Source: Vicia villosa
Taxonomy: Eukaryota; Streptophyta; Magnoliopsida; Fabales; Fabaceae
DNA: 64,000 nt
Assembly (NCBI RefSeq): GCF_029867415.1
Contig: NW_026705408.1
Coordinates: 434,001 to 498,000 of the forward strand
Direction: 5' to 3'
Shown: one piece after another, positions 1-11,429 of the stretch
Layout: each line of letters starts with the position of its first letter
Position numbering within the stretch: position 1 is the stretch's first letter
Position numbers and translations under genes: made by a program
The notes under the pieces: generated by a model
What the model was told of the DNA's origin: nothing
What the model saw: only the letters and a program-made list of their open reading frames with translations
Database searches by the model: none

Positions 1-1
1 T

Positions 2-394
2 AATTATGAACATTTGTGCAGTGAAAAGAAGCTCATTGGTTTTGCTCTCTGTTTTGTTTTTAGAGATGAAGTCATGGATGGCACAAGAATAGGAGTTAGA
101 GGCATTGAATACAAATTAAGCTTTATATCTGATAGTAAGCTAGACTTTTCATATGGCAAGTTGAATTGTGAGTATCGAGATAGGTCTTTCATCCAAAATC
201 ACACGCTTATATGGAATCATCAAATTGACTTAGCAAGAATTAGCAATAGTTTCTTTGATGCCTACAACATCAATTTTGAGATCCTAGGTGAAATTTGGCC
301 CTCACGTTATCAATTAAACGTCAAGGTGAAAGAGTGTGGATTACGTCCTCTGTTTATTACCAAAGAACCGAATGCAAGCAAAGCTGCACAATAA
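2..394 (+). CDS. TNL-A: C-terminal end of a TIR-NBS-LRR protein (5' part outside window)
   Basis: The reading frame is open from base 2 to the TAA at 392-394 and gives about 130 residues. They align with the post-LRR C-terminal domain (C-JID) of the two TNL genes downstream: LIGFALC, then YKLSF, then DHTF/NHTL-x-W-x-x-Q/E-L/I-D, then QLN-V-K-EC-G/A. This domain follows the LRRs in plant TNLs and helps recognise the effector. Only the tail of the last coding exon is visible, so whether the gene is intact cannot be judged. The frame should continue upstream; the TTG at base 14 is not a start. Seen: the homology. Inferred: first member of a tandem array. Confidence 0.85.
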   Translation, partial: NYEHLCSEKKLIGFALCFVFRDEVMDGTRIGVRGIEYKLSFISDSKLDFSYGKLNCEYRDRSFIQNHTLIWNHQIDLARISNSFFDAYNINFEILGEIWPSRYQLNVKVKECGLRPLFITKEPNASKAAQ

Positions 395-1667
395 TTCAGT
401 TTAGTGGAAAAAAAAACAAAAGAAGATGGATGGCTAGTTATTACAAGTAAGAGATTTTTCTTTTGTGAATAAATTGTCTCATCACCAATAGTTTTTCTGT
501 TGCAACCTATAAGTGTTGAAATTTTGTTGTGTAATTCACAATTTTGAGATTTTTAATTTCACAAATCACAAGTACTCTAAATTGAATTCTTTTTGTGGCA
601 TTCCCTGGATTCCTTGATACATGTTTTGAAGTCTCTGGTATCAACAATTCAGCACATGTTAACTTGCTTTGTTATTCATGACTACAACTTCCTAAATGGA
701 GGATATTTAGAATCCTTTGGGTAAATAAAATTCCAAGTTTAGATGTTAGAGTTTTGACTTTTGAATACTTTGTTGTCATTACTGAACGTATCATTGAGTT
801 AGTTTGGTACCTTTAGTTGTAAACCTATAATCAATTAAATATTTTGCTTCATCAATCTAGAGCAATTAATCTCATACCATTGTGTTAGTGCTGGTTGAAA
901 ATATACATCTTAAGAAATATTTCACATCACTTAATTATTAAGGGTAGAGAGAGTTGAAGGGTATATAATGGATTCGAGTTTTCATTATAAAATGCATTGG
1001 TCAAATACAATTTCAACTTTTATTTGATTTTTTTTAAATATTTTTCATTATAATCTTTGTTAGAGTGTAGTGAATTGTAGTTAAATATTTACGTTGGAGA
1101 ATAATAGTAGTTGAGGGTAGATTACGTGTTACTACAATTTTGCCATAATATTATTCTTTAATTGTCATTTTACACCGACAGTAGTTTTTTCTCCAGTTTT
1201 GGAGTTATGTTCTCAAGTTGTAATTGTGTTTCTCTTTTCTATATGCGTTGGTTTTTCCTAACACATTGATCTTGTCAAGCTAGTTAACTTTGATTTTAAT
1301 GTCTGTATATGGATAGATTTTGGTAATTAAATAGATGACAAGTGGTTATTTGTGTTTCAGACATTTGATAAACATAACTCAGAAGGAAACATTATTTTCT
1401 GCACTTCGAGGAGAACACAGATCATCCCTCATCCTAGAGATTGTCTACTCATTTAAATTGAATGTGCAATTTCTCCTTGTCGAGAGTATGCAATAGTTAG
1501 CTGTGGCTTGACACTTAATTTGAAGATCGTTTCAATTTTAAAATGTACAGTATTTTGAATAAGGTTTAAGGCCTCAATTGGTTAAATTATCGAACAGATT
1601 CATTGTATTGAAACTCCTTTTAAGCATTCTTCCACACTGTTTAGTAAATTTGTTTATTATAACTTGT
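395..1667 (+). other. TNL-A 3' UTR, spliced, interrupted by a solo LTR
   Basis: This stretch aligns with the 3' flanks of TNL-B (11430 on) and TNL-C (17295 on). A GTAAG donor at 447 and a TTTCAG acceptor ending at 1360 define a 3' UTR intron. The UTR exon beginning ACATTTG at 1361 is conserved in all three copies (11800, 17855). The intron is enlarged by the insertion at 883-1263. No coding potential is seen. Confidence 0.65.
883..1263 (+). mobile_element. Solo LTR (copia-like) in the TNL-A 3' UTR intron
   Basis: A 381-bp insertion starts TGTTAG and ends CTAACA. It is flanked by a perfect 5-bp duplication CATTG (878-882 and 1264-1268). The homologous site in the TNL-C 3' flank (about 17757-17780) reads straight through with one CATTG, so it serves as the empty site. 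The 3' end (CTCCAGTTTTGGAGTT then GTTGTAATTGTG) resembles the end of the solo LTR at 47930-48394. There are no internal genes, as expected after LTR-LTR recombination. Confidence 0.85.
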
Positions 1668-1755
1668 CCAGTTAATCCTATGATTCTTGAGTTAAGTTCT
1701 GTAGTACATGTACATTAAAGAGAGTAGAATATAAAATACAACGTAATTCATTTCA
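1668..1755 (-). pseudogene. Fragment of the HCC2-like gene (exon 6 start and intron 5)
   Basis: About 90 bases here match 18611-18735 with scattered differences and one internal deletion. The shared words CCAGTTAATCCTA, GATTCTTGAG, GTAGTACATGTACATTAAAG and GAATATAAAATA keep the same order and orientation. In the HCC2-like gene they span the first part of exon 6 and the adjoining intron. The left junction follows TNL 3'-flank sequence, so the TNL and the neighbouring HCC2 end were copied together and most of the HCC2 part was later lost. Confidence 0.75.
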
Positions 1756-2164
1756 TTATTCGAGTCATCCATTTTCTTGATTCTAAACATGCTTACAGAA
1801 TTGAAATGTTGAGAAATACAAAATGTTCGTGGTTGAATAGAGAATTTGTCTGACTTAAATTATCCTTCTTGGCTTTAGGATATTTCACCTCGGATTCTTT
1901 GAACTATGTATTAGCATACTCTTGCATGGTTCTTTCTATAGACGTATTCGAAATGGTGTACTCTAAGAACCAGGATCAGGGTCCCTTGTTCCTCGACAAA
2001 ATGGCGTTAAGTACGACAATTGTCTTTCTGTTTACGCTTTCAGGAGGTGAAGTGTGATGTGAATTCTTTGCATATTGTTCTGCAAGAGATAATGGAGTTA
2101 TCTTTGAGACCCTTAAACCAAGTCATGGCGGCTCTATAAAATGTGAGAACCAAAAGTTTTCACT

Positions 2165-2317
2165 TTACTCCGCTCCTGTCCTGATGGTAACTAAAATTGT
2201 GTCCACATGCACGAAGTACTCGGTGAGGTCTCTAGTACCGTCATAAGTCTCCACCTTTGGGGATTTCTTTAAATACTTAGGGATGATGCACTCAGTGATC
2301 CGTTTTGTGAACGGGTT
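2165..2317 (-). pseudogene. Ty3-gypsy gag fragment
   Basis: Read on the minus strand, this 50-codon stretch contains NPFTKRI, IPKYLKK and YDGTRDLTEYFVHVD before a TAA. That is the N-terminal gag pattern of plant gypsy elements (PF-x-x-I, P-x-x-(F/W)K, YDG-x-x-DP-x-x-H). No LTR or pol was found next to it, so it is a relic. The surrounding sequence (about 2080-2460) looks like more of the same element but has no open frame. Confidence 0.6.
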
Positions 2318-2649
2318 CCGTTGATGGCGAGTGACACACTCTTCAGTAGAGTTCTGTTTGTGTCTCCTTCATGGACGGTGACGGTGGTGAGAGGGAAGCT
2401 CCCTTGGACGATGACTAGCAGGGAGACGCCACTTTTCCATACTGGAGCAGAAAATGATTAGTATGTTAATGAAGATCACAGTGAAAATTCTTTTGACATG
2501 GTGACTAGAGATACATGTAAAAAAATATTAATACTTTGATGCTCAAGTTATATGAGATTAAGTTAAAACGTTTTAATTATAAGTAGAATTGTAACTATGT
2601 GTGACTCTGATCACAGTTATATAGGAGATGTCGTTGAAGTGGTATACCG

Positions 2650-3579
2650 TAGGGGTGTTCAAAACCAAACCGGTCCAATAGAAAACCGCAAAACCGAACC
2701 AAACCAAACCGAAACCGCAAAAAACCGCATTTGGTTCGGATGTGTTTGGGTCATTTTTTAACAAACCGCGCGGTTCGGTTCGGTTTGCGGTTTGAATTTT
2801 ACAAACCAAACCAAACCGAACCAAACCGCATTATGTTACAACCCTCAAATTTCACTTAACCTATATCCAACCCAAACTCAAACATATTATGCCTTAGCTT
2901 TATGATTTCAAATGGTTTTCTCTTCCCCACACTTAAGGTTTCACTTTAAGTCTTCTCAAATCTCTCCTAGCGGTATTGCGCCTTCTTCTCATCTTCTTTT
3001 CCAATTACATATCACCTCTTCTTTTCTAGACTTTCATCTCTTAAGTTTTTTCTTTTTTATATTATTATTTTTATTCTACTGTGCTCTCTTCCAATTACGT
3101 TGTTCTCTCTTCCAATTACGTTTTTAATGTTCCTCTTCTTATATAATCTCTCATATCTTCTACTCTTTCTTTTTCATCTTCTTTAATCTGTCATTTTTTT
3201 TTCTATTTCAATATAATGTTTTTGATATTGTTTTATGTTACTATTTTATGTTTTTTATTCCACTTTTATCTAATCTTATTTTTGTATATTAAATGGAGAG
3301 TTGTTATCCAAATATGATGAATTTCGTTGTTAATTGATAACGCATAAATGACTAAATATAAAATTATGTTGTCATCTATATTTATATGTATGACTCAATA
3401 AATTTTCGTAAAAAAACCGAACCAACCGAACCAATCCAAACCGCATTAGTTTGGTTTGGTTTGGTTCGGTTTTATTTCTAAAACCCAACCGAACCAAACC
3501 AAACCGCATACTTTTTTCTCTTGCGGTTCGGATGATTTTTTAAGTAAAAACCGCCAAAACCGCACCGCGAACACCCCTA
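2650..3579. mobile_element. Non-autonomous hAT-like element (930 bp)
   Basis: The ends are inverted: TAGGGGTGTTC at 2650 and GAACACCCCTA at 3569-3579. They are flanked by 8-bp near-duplicates GTATACCG (2642-2649) and GTATCCCG (3580-3587), the hAT target-site size. Subterminal regions are packed with AACCGAACC / GGTTCGGTT words at both ends. No transposase frame is present; the centre is AT- and pyrimidine-rich. It lies upstream of the TNL-B promoter. Confidence 0.8.
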
Positions 3580-3955
3580 GTATCCCGTATATCCGGTGTA
3601 GAGCGTGGGTGATCGTTGGATGAAGATCAACTGCTCTGATACTCCTGTATTTTTGTAGAGCTGTGATCTGACAGTCACGGAGTAGAAATGGTTTTAAATG
3701 GAATAGCCGGTCATTGTCGGTAGGTGATTACTCCAAAACAACAACCCTAATGATTTTGATGTTTTTTATTTTTTAATTTTATTATAAGGACAGGAAGCAG
3801 TAGTAGATACCAAGAAAAGTTGAACAATGTTATTATACTGTAAATTAGACTTTTTAATTGTACAACTCTTGTTTTTTTCTTCTTATATATTGAAATGGTC
3901 CAAATCTATTGAATGCGTGTCGAGCTTTTTATATGACTTACTGTAGCTGATTCAA

Positions 3956-4024
3956 AGTCAAGCAGAAAACAATATACATAGAAAAGACATGGAAGCTTCA
4001 GCTATGATCAAGTCCTTATAAATA
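3956..4024 (+). promoter_or_regulatory. TNL-B core promoter: W-box and TATA box
   Basis: AGTCAA at 3956-3961 is a W-box core (TTGACT) on the minus strand. TATAAATA at 4017-4024 lies about 90 bases before the ATG at 4113. The block from about 3900 to the ATG is strongly conserved upstream of TNL-C, including both elements at the same spacing. W-boxes bind WRKY factors and are common at defence genes; use of this one is inferred. Confidence 0.55.
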
Positions 4025-4607
4025 ATTGTTTATGCTAAAGGAAAAAGGCACACAACAATAAAACCAAGAATCCATTGTCGGGTACCAATAGCTCTGCTAT
4101 AGTTCTATTGCTATGTCTCATCCAAAGTACAATGTGTTCCTCAGCTTTAGAGGAGAGGACACTCGTGACAACTTTACGAGTCATCTTCGTGCAGAATTGT
4201 GTAGGCAAAGGATTGAAACATTCATAGATGATGATAAACTTGACAGAGGCGAAGAGATTTCACCAGCACTGTGCAAAGCAATAGAAGCATCAGCGATTTA
4301 TGTGGTTATTTTGTCGGAACACTATGCTTCTTCCACTTGGTGCTTAGATGAACTCACAAAGATACTAGAATGTAAGGAGAGATATGGAAGGGAAGTGATA
4401 CCTGTCTTCTACAAAGTGGATCCGTCAAATGTTAGGCATCAGAGACAGAGTTATGCAGACGATTTATTTAAACATCAACGACGATTTGGAGACAAAGTGG
4501 ACCCATGGAAGGCTGCTCTAACCCAAGTAGCTAATCTCTCTGGCTTGGATTCTCAGAAAATCAGGTCATTAATTTATTTACACGTTCTTCTCACGTTTTT
4601 TTATTAA

Positions 4608-5755
4608 TAAGTGTTGGAACAAGCAATCACAAGAGTGGTGAATAATTGAGTGTGAAGAGGGGAGAAATCACAAGAATGAGATAGAGAGAGTAATTAATGA
4701 TGGTGTAAATATGAGCATTATTTATTATAGAAGATCAAGTCCTCTGATGGCCACATTCCTTAGTCATGAAGCTAGGGCAAGCCACTTTCTAGCTTTCTAG
4801 CCTAGATCCAAGGTGCCTCTATAAATACCTTATTTTTAGAATGAGAGAAGGATCTCCAATTTCTCCGAAAAATACACACAGGACTTCTCTGATCAAGCCC
4901 AAAGTATTCTAAACACCACAAATAATCCTACAAATACAGGGCTATCATTGTTCCTTTTAACAAGTATAGGGGCAACTGTTATGTGTTGCTCACAAAGGCC
5001 CAGGACAAACAGCCCAGTGGCAAAGCGATGGTAGCGATCATGAAAAACATTGACTCATCTATTACCTCTAAAGTAGGTAATTTCTCCTTCAGGAATATCA
5101 TGGCTCACCAGACATCCATATCAATTTGACGGCTAATTATGGTGCACGTCGCACTCAATGTTTTTGGTTAAAGCCTCTCCCACTATATAAGAGAGAAAAT
5201 GCGTCATTCTCAAGTAATCAAAATCCATTTTCATTCTCACATCACTTCTTATTTTCTCACTGATTTCGCGTTAGAGTGTTAACTTTCCATGTCAACAACC
5301 TCTCACCACACCGGAAGCCCAAATCCACCGTAGCAAAACACTACTTTATCATTCGCCGAACGATTTCTGTTCCACCACGAAACATCTTTATAAGTGGTTG
5401 ATTAAGTTTTCAGACGTACCCATTTGACAATAACTCAAGGGACAAGGATTGATCCTTGAATGATGACTCTAAAATACAACACTACTAGGGACGGAGTTGA
5501 GACCTAACTCGAGGTGTCGACTTTTTAATTCCCAATAATAATAAAAAAATTTATGATATATAATTTATATATATAAAAAATTAAATTATAGTTTTGTAAT
5601 GAATAATATATATTAATTTTATTCAAGTTAAACAAACTTAAATATTTATGAAGAATCCTTAAATGTCACCTATATATGTGAATATATCTTATGTCCTTTA
5701 TTTTTTGTTGTCTTTAATTGTTGTTACATCCTAGTATCATTTGGTTGTGAAACTG
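4608..5755. mobile_element. Unclassified insertion in TNL-B intron 1
   Basis: TNL-C intron 1 is 166 bp; TNL-B intron 1 is 1284 bp, and its two ends align with TNL-C. The extra roughly 1.15 kb starts near TGTTGGAACAAGC. It holds two TATA-like sites (CTATAAATA near 4820, CTATATAAG near 5183), as LTRs often do, then AT-rich sequence. I could not find a clean target duplication or any open frame, so element type and boundaries are uncertain. Confidence 0.45.
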
Positions 5756-8067
5756 TTTTATGCAGGTGTTGGTTCACCCTCAAATTTCTTTTCATTTAGT
5801 TTTTATGAAGATGAGAGTAATGCTTTAAATTTTTGCATTATTTTTCAGGCCAGATAGTAAACTTGTTGAAGAGATTGTGAAAGATATTCTGAAAAAATTG
5901 AATAGTTGTATCTCAAATGATCATGAAGGAAATATTGGAATTGACAAGCATATTGAACAAATCCAAACCTTGTTGCACCTCGAGTCATCGACAGTTCGTA
6001 CTATAGGAATATGGGGTATGGGAGGGATAGGAAAAACTGAAATTGCCTGTGCAATCTATGAAAAACTTGCAACTCATTTTAGTTCCAGTGGCATAGTTAA
6101 AAATGTTCAACAGGAAATAAAGATATATGGAGTAGACCATGTAAAAAGCAAATACTTATCACACCTTCTAGTTCAACAAGGCATTACTTCCTCTGGACTC
6201 AACTTTTTATTTGATCCTAGGCTCAAACGTACAAAGGTTCTTCTTGTTTTTGATGATGTGAAAGATTCTGATCAATTTATTGATTTGATTGGAACATGTA
6301 GTAATTTTGGCCACGGGAGTAGAATCATCGTGACAAGTAGAGACAAACAAGTGCTTAAGAATGCTAATGTTGATGAAATGTATCATGTAGTTCAGATGGA
6401 TGATAAAGATTCTCTACAACTATTTTGTTTAAATGCATTTAAACAAAGAGAACCAATAGAAGCTTATGCGAGTTTAACAGAAAAGGTATTAAATTATGCT
6501 AAAGGAGTTCCATTAGCTCTTAAAGTTTTGGGCTTATTTCTCCAGGGTAGAACAAAGGAAGCATGGGAAAGTGAGTTGCAAAAGCTCAAAAAGATTCCCA
6601 ATCCTAAAATTTTCAGTATTTTGAAGTTGAGTTTTGATGGACTTGATGACGAACAAAAAGAAATATTTCTTGATATAGCTTGTTTCTACAGAGGAGAAAC
6701 CGAGAAACTTATTGTTCAAACATTGGATTGTTATGGTTTTTCTACTCGTATTGGAATGGATGTTCTTCAAGATAGGTGTCTTATATCTATTTTAGAAGAT
6801 AAAGTTTGGATGCATGATCGAATTCAAGAAATGGGACATGAAATTATTCGACAACAAAGTGTCAATAATCCGGAAAAACGTAATCGATTGCACAAACCTG
6901 ATGATATATATGATGTTTTAAAAAAGAACAAGGTATGATTTTTAGCCCCTCAAATTTAACTTGCTAACTCATTCTCTATCTCATTCACTAGTTTTATTTT
7001 TCACTTGTAAAATTCTTAAAAGCTTAAGTTGATATATTTGATCATGTTTTAAATAACTACATTAATTTTTTATTCAATTTTTGCTTATATTTAAGAAAAA
7101 AAAGAAAGTAATACATTTCATAGAATCCTTTTTACTGCTTATTCATCTCTAATAATTCTCATTGATGGTGTTTACGGACAGGGAACAGATGCAATCCAGG
7201 GTATATTATTGAACCTAGGCGAAATAAAGAAAGTTAAATTACATTCTGAAACTTTTAAGAATATGCTTAATCTCAGAATGATCCGGTTCTATGATCCTTA
7301 TAGGTTTAAAAGTTACTTAAATGTGACTTTTTATACATTCTTGAATGGTTTTTCGGATAATTTGAAATTTCTTAGTTGGGATGGTTTCCCTCAAAGATCT
7401 CTGCCGCAAGACTTTTGCCCAGATAATCTTGTTGCACTTGATATGCCTTATAGTGATCTTGAACAACTTTGGAAGAAAGATAAGGTATTTTGTTTCAAGC
7501 TTTATATTATGTGCCTTTGTGCTTTGATTATAGAATTATATTTCGATCATAGAATTATATTTAAAAAATATTTTATATTGAATCTTGTATATAATTTTTA
7601 GAATAATTTAAATATTCATAAATTATTATAACTTAAAAATATTATAAATTAAAATAAAATGATTAAGTTTTATTATGTTAAATTTAATACAAACCTAAGA
7701 GTCCTTGGAAACTCAGGACACGCAACAATGTTAATTTTTTTGAGAAAGAGTTTTATCATCTATTGTGGTCATCTCTGACTCGAGAGATTAATCTTTATAG
7801 TTGCGCGTAGAGGATACGCGATTTATAAAACGTTAATACAAGCACGCCTCTATCAATTACGTATAGAATGTTTGTTTATACCAATTCAACCATGTTTTAT
7901 CATCTCCATTATTTTATTTTATTTTTTACTTTATGCACTCTAGTTCATAGGGGAATGGTGCCGTAGTAATTCAGATTTCGTGCCGAGAGGTCATGGCACT
8001 GGTCAAGTATTGTTCCCACCAGAAATCGAATTCGGTATTCCCCGAACCTTTGTTCCTTAGCAGGAGC

Positions 8068-8703
8068 AAGGAGTGAGAATATGCCAGACTAACTAACAGG
8101 GGTCTACGGCCTAGCCTACACAGGCCAAGGCCAGGCTAGACTTTTTTTTAAGTAGAGAAGGCTTAGGCTTTTTTATAAGCCTATTTAGTTAAATAGGCTA
8201 GGCCACAGACCATGAAAAAAACCTTTTAAGCCTATCAGGCCAACCTATTTTATGAATAAATTTATTATTATTTTTTATATTATATTTTCTACTTTATAAT
8301 AAAATACAAAAGTAAAGTTTAGTTATCTTGAAGAACTTGTGAAAATAAGTTGAAAAAATCTTAAGAATAATGTTATAAGTTGTTTTCATAAATTCTCCAA
8401 AACTAATAATCTCACAAAACTTATGCTATTATCTAAGATCAAATAAATCAATGTAAACAAATATTTAATTTCATTATACTTTTGATTCTCAAGTATATTT
8501 AAACATTAGTTGATGTGTTTATTTACATATGCTCAAATGATATAGGCTTTTTAAATAGACTAATAAGGTCTTCGAAAAGGTTAAGCTGGGGCTGAAAAAT
8601 AAGCCTTTGGTAGGCCAAAGGTGAGGCTTACGCTTTGAATTTTTTAGTAGGTCAGGCTTAGGCTTGGCAAAACCTAACTCGATTCAGCCTATTCCCACCC
8701 CTA
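8068..8703. mobile_element. Non-autonomous hAT-like element in TNL-B intron 3
   Basis: A perfect 8-bp target duplication GCAGGAGC flanks the element (8060-8067 and 8704-8711). The right end reads CTATTCCCACCCCTA; the left end is a degraded inverse, AAGGAGTGAGAATATGCC. Subterminal AGGCTTAGGC / GCCTAGCCT words repeat at both ends. No transposase. Confidence 0.75.
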
Positions 8704-8761
8704 GCAGGAGCTCGTTTAATTTCAATTATTATGTATACAAAAAATTAAATGATTTAATATT

Positions 8762-8995
8762 GGATTAAATATGTTTGTAGTCCCTATAAAATTATCAAAA
8801 ATGGCTTTTGGTCCTTATAAAAAAAATATCGACTTTTAGTCTCTATAAATTACTTTTGTACGCAGTTTTAGTCCTTCTATATGGATTAAAACTGAGTGCA
8901 AAAGTAATTTTATAGGGACTAAAAGCTGATATTTTTTTATAGGGACTAAGAACCAAAATTAAGATAATTATAGGGAACAAAAACATATTTAACCC
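8762..8995. mobile_element. Mutator-type foldback MITE (234 bp) in TNL-B intron 3
   Basis: Long inverted repeats run from GGATTAAATATGTTTGTAG to the reverse end CATATTTAACCC, with repeated TAGTCCCTATAAA / TTTATAGGGACTA arms. A perfect 9-bp duplication TTTAATATT flanks it (8753-8761, 8996-9004), the Mutator target size. It could fold into a near-complete hairpin if transcribed in the intron. Confidence 0.85.
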
Positions 8996-9030
8996 TTTAA
9001 TATTTATAGTCATGTAATTTAATAGTATTC

Positions 9031-9169
<139 letters not shown>

Positions 9170-9336
9170 ACCATGATCAAAGTAATAATTTAGACCTCTT
9201 AAAGTAGAAATTTAGTTAAGAGAAGAGAAATAATTCATCTCGTATTTCAACAATTTTTCCAACAAAGATTAGTCTCCGATGAAATCTTTGTAACTATAAC
9301 ATTGTAACAAAAAGTAAAGTGATTTTAAAAAGTCGT

Positions 9337-9661
9337 GTGTGTGGCAAACGGGCATGCCCGCCCCGTTTAGACCCGCCCCGCAAAAGCCCGCGAAAAAACG
9401 GGGCGCGACGGGCATATTAGAGAGTGCGGGTCTAAAACCTTGTCCCGCCTCGCAAAAAAGTGAGGGCGGGGAAAGCCCGCGGGTATTGAACCTTTTAGGC
9501 CTAAAAATAGTAAAATTGAATGAAAAAGCTCATGCCCGCAAAAAAACGGGGCAGGGCGGGGCGGGCATACTAAAGGGAGCGGGCCTAAAACCTCCCCCGC
9601 CCCGCGAAAAAGTGCGGGTATAACGGGCTTTCCCCACGGGCCGGACCCGTTTTGCCACCCC
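9337..9661. mobile_element. GC-rich hAT-like non-autonomous element
   Basis: This GC-rich block in an AT-rich intron starts GTGTGGCAAACGGGC and ends CCCGTTTTGCCACCCCT, an imperfect inverted pair. CGGGGCGGGC and GCCCGCGGG words repeat through it. I could not confirm an 8-bp duplication. The open frame inside reflects composition, not a gene. Confidence 0.5.
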
Positions 9662-11429
9662 TCGTGAACATGTCTTCATATCATTCTAGAGCTTGAATTG
9701 AGTCCTGCTATATAAACTTCAATTTTTTTTTATCATCACTGTTATTTGGTACACTTTTCTTATTAACCTATTCAGCTTTATGAATGGGTTCAAGTTCATA
9801 GTTGATGATTTATTCTTTTTTTTCTAGACTTTACCAAATTTGAAGAGACTTAACCTTAGCTGTTCTCAGAAGATGATTGGAATACCAGACCTGTCTTTGT
9901 TTCCAAATATTGAAGAAATAATTCTCAGTGGTTGTGTAAGTTTGGAACAAGTTTACTCCTCTAGCATCCTCCACAAACTTAACTGGTTATATGCAGATGG
10001 TTGTACATCACTCAAGAGTTTAAGTATTCCTAGCAATATTCTATCAAGATCAACTGGATCAGTTCATCTGTATGGCTGTCACAACCTTGAAACAATTTTA
10101 GTCACCAGTACAACTGATGTTGTTCAATCATACAGTTGTTTTAATTCCTATGAGTCAAATTTTGAGGGAGGCGACTGGATTGGGGATGTGGATATAGATT
10201 CCGATATGTTTCCAAGTATCAGTAGGTTAGATCTTTCGGAATGTGAGTCCCTAACATGCCTACCAGCTGAACTTATAAATTTGAAGTTTCTGACAAGACT
10301 TTGTCTCGGTGGTTGTTTAAAGTTGGAAGAGTTACCTGAAATCGAGGAGATTATGGAAAATCTAAAAGTGCTCAACTTAGAAAAAATAGCAATACAGGAA
10401 CTACCTTCAACGCTACACCGTTTGGTTGGGCTTGAAGAATTGAGTTTGCGAGGTTGCAAATAGCTTAAGACTATTCCATCTTCCATTGGAAGTCTAAGCA
10501 AACTTGTTAAGTTAGACATTACCTACTGTAAATCACTTGAAACTTTTCCAAGCAGCATTTTCAAATTGAAGTTGACAGAACTTGATTTTTCTGGTTGCTC
10601 AATGCTTAGGATTTTTACAGAAATCCCAAGTGACATTGGTCGTATGTCATTCTTGACTAAAATTTCACTTCAAGGAGGCAGAATTGTGAATCTTCCTGAG
10701 AGTATTGTTCATCTCTCAAGTTTGAAATCACTTAATTTAAGTGATTGCAAAAGCCTTGAATGTATTCCAAAGCTTCCACCATGTCTAAATGAGTTGTTGG
10801 CATTAAATTGCACATCCATTAAGAAAGTGGTGCCAAATTCATGGTTGAAACTCATGTCAGATTACAATGACGAAATAGATGATTTCTACGAATTCCGTCT
10901 CACCAACAGTGAAGAGTTAGACGCATCTTCTTGGAGTTATATCGTAAACAAAGCATGGATTAAGATCGCTGATGATGGATATCGGTCAGCGCTCTTCTGC
11001 TTTCCAGGGAGTAGAGTTCCGGATTGGTTCCTTCACCGAGGCCAGGGACATTCAATAACTGTGAAAAATAATGATGGATATGTGTGCAGTGAAAATGGGC
11101 TCATTGGTTTCGCTCTCTGTGTTGTTTTTGGAGGTGATGACACAAGAACAAGAGGCAGTAGAATTACATACAAATTAAGCCTTTTATATGATGATAAGTC
11201 ATTCGTTTTTTATGACGATTTGAATTGGAAGCCAGAAGATAGTTGTATCATCCGAGATCACACATTCTTATGGAAATATCAATTAGACCGAGCAAGCGTT
11301 GGCAACAACCTCATTCATGCCCAAAACTTCACTTTTGAGATCATAGGTGATTATTTTAGGCGCTCAGATTGTCAATTAAACATAATGGTGAACGAGTGTG
11401 GAATTCATCCTCTGTATGGAAGTAAGTAA

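Noticed and set aside
1869..2057. 62-codon plus-strand frame downstream of TNL-A
   Set aside because: No recognisable motif, TTG-type start, and it borders gag debris; chance frame.
5849..7484. Frameshift in TNL-B between exons 2 and 3
   Set aside because: The break at 6933 is a normal GTATGA donor with an ACAG acceptor at 7181; the same intron exists in TNL-C.
9339..9623. 94-codon plus-strand open frame in TNL-B intron 3
   Set aside because: It results from GC-rich repeated CGGGGCGGGC words in a hAT-like element; no protein family or homologous context.
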